Assembly: GCA_964394845.1 (NCBI GenBank)
Contig: CAYMZB010000023.1
Span: forward strand, 1-14,897
DNA from: CAYMZB01 sp964394845
GTDB taxonomy: Bacteria > Patescibacteriota > Microgenomatia > Daviesbacterales > UBA10151
Length of the DNA stretch: 14,897 nt
Direction of reading: 5' to 3'
Shown here: piece by piece, positions 11,011 through 14,897 of the stretch
Position numbering within the stretch: the stretch's first letter is position 1
Layout of the letters: each line of letters begins with the position of its first letter
Program-made: the position numbers and the translations under genes
The notes under the pieces: model-generated
Databases searched by the model: none
What the model saw: only the letters and a program-made list of their open reading frames with translations
Told to the model about the DNA's origin: nothing

Positions 11011-13495
11011 ATTTTTACAGGTAATACTGCTTGCTTTCATACTCATAGCATTTCTTTGTCCATCCCAATCACTGGCCCACTCCCAAATCCAGGTAATTGA
11101 AATGACCCCTAATGGGTTTGAACCTAACAGTGCCACAATTGATACAAACTCAGCAGTAATTTTTGTAAATAAAGATACAAATCCCCGCTGGCCAGCCTCA
11201 AACATCCATCCAACCCATGAAATTTACCCGGAATTTGATCCAAAAAATCAGATAGAAGCAGGAAAGGACTGGACATTTAAACCCAAAAGGGCAGGCACAT
11301 TTAAATTCCATGATCACTTATTTCCCCATTTCAGAGGAACACTTATTGTGCAGGAAGAACCGGGCTCCATAGCCTCTGAAGCTAAGAGCCCGGATGTACT
11401 TTTAAGCTTGATTGAGAAGGCAAAAAATACTTTATCAAATCTTCTGGAAAGAATTAGCTTTCTTTTTAAGAAAAAAAATGCTAAAGAAATAGCAATGCCG
11501 GATCTAAACAAGGTTGCCCCTGATAAGCAATTTAAAGCCCTGGAAGATTTTGCCAAAGATCAAGGAGGAGAAAAAACTTGGGAAGCAGTTACAAAATCCT
11601 TTAAAGGTCAGGCAGGTTCCAGTGGAAATATCCATGATCTTGCACATCTGGCTGGAAGCCTGATCTATCAAAAAGAAGGTTTTTCAGGAATAAGAATTTG
11701 TACAACTGATTTTGCATTTGGTTGCTACCATGGGTTTTTGGATAAAGCTTTCTCCCAAAATCTTGATAAGTTACCAGATGCCCAGGATGCCTGTTTAAAG
11801 CTAGGGGAAGGATTAAGTGGTCCTGCAGCGAGCTGTATTCATGGTATTGGACACGGTATAGCCAGTTTCTATGCAACAAATGACCTGAAATCATCCCTTT
11901 CAAAGTGCAGAAAGTTAACCTTAGGTAGCGAGTTTTGTTTTGATGGAGTTTTTATGGAGTATGTCCGGTCCGCTCCTGAAACCTTTTTCAAAAAAGATAA
12001 TCCACTTTATCCGTGTGATGAGCTTGAGAAAAATTATGGCCCTGTCTACTCATTTTCCTGCGGTAGAAATCAGACTTCTCTCATGATGAGCAGGTTTAAA
12101 ATGGGTTTTGATGAGGTTATCTCAGTCTGTCTTAATGCAAAATCCAAATCTTTCAAACAAGCGTGTTTTGATTCCCTGGGTTTTTCCCTTGCATCATCTG
12201 CAGATGAAAATCAAATAATTGCTGGTTGTCAAAAAATTACAGTTCCTGAATTTATCTTAAGGTGTGCAAAAGCTGCTGCAGGAGAACTAATTTTCCAGGA
12301 AGTTTCACTCTGGGAAGAAAAATCAGAAGCTGTCTGTATGGCTTTCCCCCAGGGAAAAGATGAGTGTTTAGATCACCTGGACAGGCTGATTAAGGAATAT
12401 GGAAAAGTTAAGAAGCTGACATTTCACAGAATGAAGGATTACGAGGATTCAAATACTTATATAAAAGCAGAGCTAAAAACATGCTATGACGCTGGAGGAA
12501 GGGATAATTGCTACAAAACTGTTGCAGATCTTTTATATACCCAGTTTGGTCTTCCTAAAACCCTTGAGCTTTTAAAAAACAATGAGCAAAATCCTGAGGT
12601 TTATGCAAGATGTCACGAGGTAACCCATTACCTCTCCAGGTTTGAATACGAAAAACAACAAGATATAGCCAAAGTCTATTCACAGTGTGATTCTACCTGC
12701 CATGGGGGCTGCTATCATGGAACTTTGGAAGCGTATTTAAAAGAGCAGCAACTTAATCCCCAAACTACCCTTACTGCCCACTTTCCAACAGTCTGCGGGA
12801 AGATGGAGGATTATAAGAAACCTCTTGAATTTAATGAATGCCTCCATGGTATGGGACATGCTGCCATGTTTGTGACAGACATGGAACTTAAAGATTCCCT
12901 AAAACTTTGCGACACCCTATATGAGCAGGATTTTAAAGAGAGATGTTACTCAGGGGTTTTTATGGAAAACTCTTCATCCTCCACCTCAACTGACCACAAA
13001 AGTAATTACCTTAAAGAAGATGATCCATTTTACCCTTGCAATGTTTTAGAAGAGAGTTATCAGGCACTTTGCTGGCAATACCAAAGTTCTTACTTTGCAA
13101 TCTTGGCCCATCAGGACTTTACCAAAGTTGCAGATATGTGCCTTAAAGTTCCCCAAAAATACCAGGATAGGTGTTTTAAAACCATAGGTACAAACCAGGT
13201 AGGTTTTACCTCTTCGCATGATGTCATGAGAGATAATTGCAATAAAATGCCTTCTGAACATTATCAGGACATCTGTGTATCAGGAGTGATTTCCTCTATG
13301 GCTTACAGGTTTGTTGGAGATATACGCAGGATGATAGAATTTTGTTCCATTGTGAGTGGGAATAATAAGGAAAGTTGTTATAAGCAAATAGGAACATCTC
13401 TCCTAGATTGGGATAGTGATAAAAATTTAGCAATGCAAAGTTGCAACAAAATTCTGGACCCCCAGGGATCCTCCTGGTGCCTAAGTGCGCTTTAA
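10991..13495 (+). CDS. Secreted cupredoxin-like protein with two Cys-His modules, 834 residues
   Basis: Paralogue of the preceding protein with a duplicated module. Signal peptide at 1-29. Cupredoxin-like domain at 30-121 with W67-P-A-S, H73-P-T-H76 and F-H107-D108-H109; the copper Cys, His and Met positions read Asp, Phe and Phe. Module 1 has H215-x3-H219, C245-Y-H247-G, C282-I-H284-x3-H288-G, FMEY 321-324, C342 and C357, then C-x(9-11)-C hairpins (380/392, 413/425, 449/459). Module 2 has C541-H542-x3-H546, C574-Y-H576-G, C617-L-H619-x3-H623, FMEN 657-660, C683 and C694, then hairpins 717/728, 750/762, 785/796 and 818/830. The mature chain has 34 cysteines. The start lies inside the last codons of the 489-residue gene, without a Shine-Dalgarno, so expression is probably coupled. 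No hairpin with U-tract follows the stop. Confidence 0.82.
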   Translation: MALLKLKFLQVILLAFILIAFLCPSQSLAHSQIQVIEMTPNGFEPNSATIDTNSAVIFVNKDTNPRWPASNIHPTHEIYPEFDPKNQIEAGKDWTFKPKRAGTFKFHDHLFPHFRGTLIVQEEPGSIASEAKSPDVLLSLIEKAKNTLSNLLERISFLFKKKNAKEIAMPDLNKVAPDKQFKALEDFAKDQGGEKTWEAVTKSFKGQAGSSGNIHDLAHLAGSLIYQKEGFSGIRICTTDFAFGCYHGFLDKAFSQNLDKLPDAQDACLKLGEGLSGPAASCIHGIGHGIASFYATNDLKSSLSKCRKLTLGSEFCFDGVFMEYVRSAPETFFKKDNPLYPCDELEKNYGPVYSFSCGRNQTSLMMSRFKMGFDEVISVCLNAKSKSFKQACFDSLGFSLASSADENQIIAGCQKITVPEFILRCAKAAAGELIFQEVSLWEEKSEAVCMAFPQGKDECLDHLDRLIKEYGKVKKLTFHRMKDYEDSNTYIKAELKTCYDAGGRDNCYKTVADLLYTQFGLPKTLELLKNNEQNPEVYARCHEVTHYLSRFEYEKQQDIAKVYSQCDSTCHGGCYHGTLEAYLKEQQLNPQTTLTAHFPTVCGKMEDYKKPLEFNECLHGMGHAAMFVTDMELKDSLKLCDTLYEQDFKERCYSGVFMENSSSSTSTDHKSNYLKEDDPFYPCNVLEESYQALCWQYQSSYFAILAHQDFTKVADMCLKVPQKYQDRCFKTIGTNQVGFTSSHDVMRDNCNKMPSEHYQDICVSGVISSMAYRFVGDIRRMIEFCSIVSGNNKESCYKQIGTSLLDWDSDKNLAMQSCNKILDPQGSSWCLSAL

Positions 13496-13504
13496 GATGA
13501 TTTT

Positions 13505-13531
13505 TTGAAATAATCCGGCAGTTAGTATAAG
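13505..13531 (+). promoter_or_regulatory. Possible promoter of the glycosyltransferase gene
   Basis: TTGAAA (13505-13510) and TATAAG (13526-13531) are 15 bases apart, and the ATG follows eight bases later. The spacing from the -10 to the start codon matches the other leaderless-type genes here; the short spacer lowers confidence. Confidence 0.4.
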
Positions 13532-13539
13532 CTAAAAGT

Positions 13540-14897
13540 ATGCTAAAAATTGCTATCGTATCTGTTAACTTTAACGGTGAAAAAGATACATTGGAATTGT
13601 TAGAGAGTTTGGACGAGATACGAGACACGAGATACGAGACACGAACTATTATTGTTGACAATGGTTCTTCTGATAATTTTGTAGAAATTGCTTCAAAGAA
13701 ATATCCTGATATAGATATTTTACAAAACGGGATTAATAAAGGTTTTAGCGGGGGTTATAACCATGGTATAGAACATGCTCTTTTATGGGGGGCGGATTAC
13801 GTTTTAATTATTAATAATGATGCTCTGACTCCTGATGGGAATCTGCTTAATTCTCTCCTTCAGACTTTTAAGAAGGATGAAAGTATTGGAATTGTATCCC
13901 CTAAAATCTATTTTGCACCCGGATTCGAGTTTCATAAAGACAAGTATAAAAAGGAAGACCTGGGTAAAGTTATATGGTTTGCAGGCGGAAAATTTGACTG
14001 GAGCAATGTCATGAGTATCCACCGCGGGATTGATGAAGTTGACAATGGTGAATATGCGGATGAATTTGAAATGGATTTTGCAACCGGGTGCTGTTTCTTA
14101 ATTAAACGGGAGGTAATAGAGAAAGTTAGGATGTTTGACGAGGATTATTTTGCGTATTTTGAGGATGCACAGTTTTGCAAAAGGGTCCTGGATGCAGGGT
14201 TTAAGATTTTTTATAACGGAAGCACTTATATTTACCACAAGGTTTCCCGGACTACAGAGATTGGATCAACTCTGACTGATTATTATTTAACCCGCAACAG
14301 ATTAATGTTCGGATTTAAATATACATCAGTGAGGACTAAATTCGCTTTGTGGAGACAGGCTGTTTGGCAACTAATGTTCGGCAGGCCTGCCCAGAGAATT
14401 GCTGTTAAGGATTTCTTTGCAGGAAAAGTTGGTCCCAGCGAAGCGCAAAAATGGAATGAAAGTGCGCTTTATCAGGTTGATTTATCAATTATTTCGGTTA
14501 ATTACAACACGCCGGATCTTATCGATGCTTTGCTGAAAAGTATTTCGAGAAACGAGAAACGAGAAACGAGAAACGAAATCATCATTTTGGATAATGGTTC
14601 GCAAAACGGTTGTGCTGATGTTGTCAAAAAATACCCCAATGTAAGGTTTATCCAAAACTCAACGAACACCGGTTTTACAGGAGGCAATAATAAATTGATG
14701 AAATTCTCAAGAGGCAAATATATCTTGATGTTAAATTCAGATATTGAAGTAATTGATGGGAGCTTGGATCAGATGTTAAAGGAAGCAGAGGATTTCAAAC
14801 AGAATGCAGTTATTTCAGGTTCTTTAATTTTTCCTGATGGGACTTTACAGGACAGCGTTTTTTACCTTCCGACAATTTGGGGGGCGATAAAAGAATA
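13540..14897 (+). CDS. Tandem-domain GT2 glycosyltransferase, 3-prime end outside window
   Basis: Two GT-A fold family 2 domains in one uninterrupted frame of 452 visible codons. Domain 1 (about 1-300) starts LKIAIVSVNFNG and has IIVDNGSSD at 37-45, a DxD-like INNDA near 92, the acceptor segment FATGCCFLIKREV, and FAYFEDAQFCKRV, the pattern of rhamnosyltransferase (WbbL-like) proteins. Domain 2 starts near 316 with LSIISVNYNT and has IIILDNGSQN at 347-356 and MLNSDIEV as its DxD-like site. Such enzymes add sugars from nucleotide donors to cell-surface glycans on the inner face of the membrane. Both domains carry an 11-residue insert encoded by heptamer repeats at the same fold position. The likely role is polysaccharide or glycoprotein synthesis, possibly for the neighbouring surface proteins. 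Confidence 0.88.
   Translation, partial: MLKIAIVSVNFNGEKDTLELLESLDEIRDTRYETRTIIVDNGSSDNFVEIASKKYPDIDILQNGINKGFSGGYNHGIEHALLWGADYVLIINNDALTPDGNLLNSLLQTFKKDESIGIVSPKIYFAPGFEFHKDKYKKEDLGKVIWFAGGKFDWSNVMSIHRGIDEVDNGEYADEFEMDFATGCCFLIKREVIEKVRMFDEDYFAYFEDAQFCKRVLDAGFKIFYNGSTYIYHKVSRTTEIGSTLTDYYLTRNRLMFGFKYTSVRTKFALWRQAVWQLMFGRPAQRIAVKDFFAGKVGPSEAQKWNESALYQVDLSIISVNYNTPDLIDALLKSISRNEKRETRNEIIILDNGSQNGCADVVKKYPNVRFIQNSTNTGFTGGNNKLMKFSRGKYILMLNSDIEVIDGSLDQMLKEAEDFKQNAVISGSLIFPDGTLQDSVFYLPTIWGAIKE
13613..13644 (+). repeat. Heptamer microsatellite in GT2 domain 1
   Basis: Four and a half copies of ACGAGAT/ACGAGAC alternate over 32 bases, in frame inside the glycosyltransferase, encoding roughly DEIRDTRYETR between the first helix and the second strand of the fold. 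Confidence 0.85.
14544..14576 (+). repeat. Heptamer microsatellite in GT2 domain 2
   Basis: A TTCGAGA followed by AACGAGA repeated three times plus AACGA, a sister of the array at 13613-13644 (shared unit ACGAGAN). It encodes SRNEKRETRNE, with a 7-residue protein period, at the equivalent position of the second GT2 domain. Confidence 0.85.

Noticed and set aside
12686..12703. C-x3-C-H (C566 to H571) in the 834-residue protein as a haem c attachment site
   Set aside because: The standard motif is CxxCH; the spacing is different here, no other module copy has it, and the two cysteines are better explained by covarying disulfide pairs.
13460..13510. Intrinsic terminator after the 834-residue gene
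   Set aside because: There is a T6 run at 13501-13506, but no adequate stem directly before it.
14280..14470. Gene boundary or frameshift between two separate glycosyltransferases
   Set aside because: The frame is continuous codon by codon from 13540 to the window end with no stop, so a single tandem-domain protein is the simplest reading.

Overview
The window most likely comes from a Patescibacteria/CPR bacterium, probably of the Microgenomates kind. This is inferred from gene content: short ATP synthase genes, a DUF5678 plus retropepsin pair, secreted cysteine-rich proteins of the CPR style, start codons without Shine-Dalgarno sequences, and -10 hexamers lying 6-8 nt before start codons. 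TGA is used as a stop (at position 19, if the 5-prime fragment is atpG, and at 2284-2286), so the UGA-glycine code of Gracilibacteria/Absconditabacteria does not apply. No rRNA, tRNA, CRISPR array or transposase was seen.

Layout. (1) 1-1409: the probable last codons of atpG, then atpD. (2) 1412-4658: a block of six small or medium genes, all on the minus strand, wedged between atpD and atpC: an unknown protein, a retropepsin-like protease with DUF5678, a coiled-coil protein, a beta-carbonic-anhydrase-like protein and a secreted lytic-transglycosylase-like protein. Three same-orientation copies of a short repeat core, each abutting a copy-specific hairpin, divide this block into cassette-like units. 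(3) 4701-5111: atpC, with its own promoter overlapping the divergent promoter of the transglycosylase gene. (4) 5158-13495: an envelope cluster on the plus strand. It encodes a membrane-anchored Cys/His module protein, an 81-residue membrane peptide, a 917-residue protein with seven four-cysteine repeats and a roughly 470-residue Tyr/Thr/Pro stalk, and two secreted proteins with a cupredoxin-like domain followed by one or two copies of the same Cys/His module. (5) 13540 to the end: a protein with two tandem GT2 glycosyltransferase domains, cut by the window edge.

The most interesting system is region 4. Four module copies in three proteins share five histidines, one glutamate and a set of cysteines. 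They are followed by a solenoid of helical hairpins, each apparently stapled by a C-x(10-11)-C pair. Two of the three proteins start with a cupredoxin-like domain in which the usual Cys/His/Met copper ligands are replaced. Together with the stalk protein and the glycosyltransferase this suggests an extracytoplasmic, disulfide-rich, probably metal-binding surface assembly. That is inference; I know no characterised function for the module.
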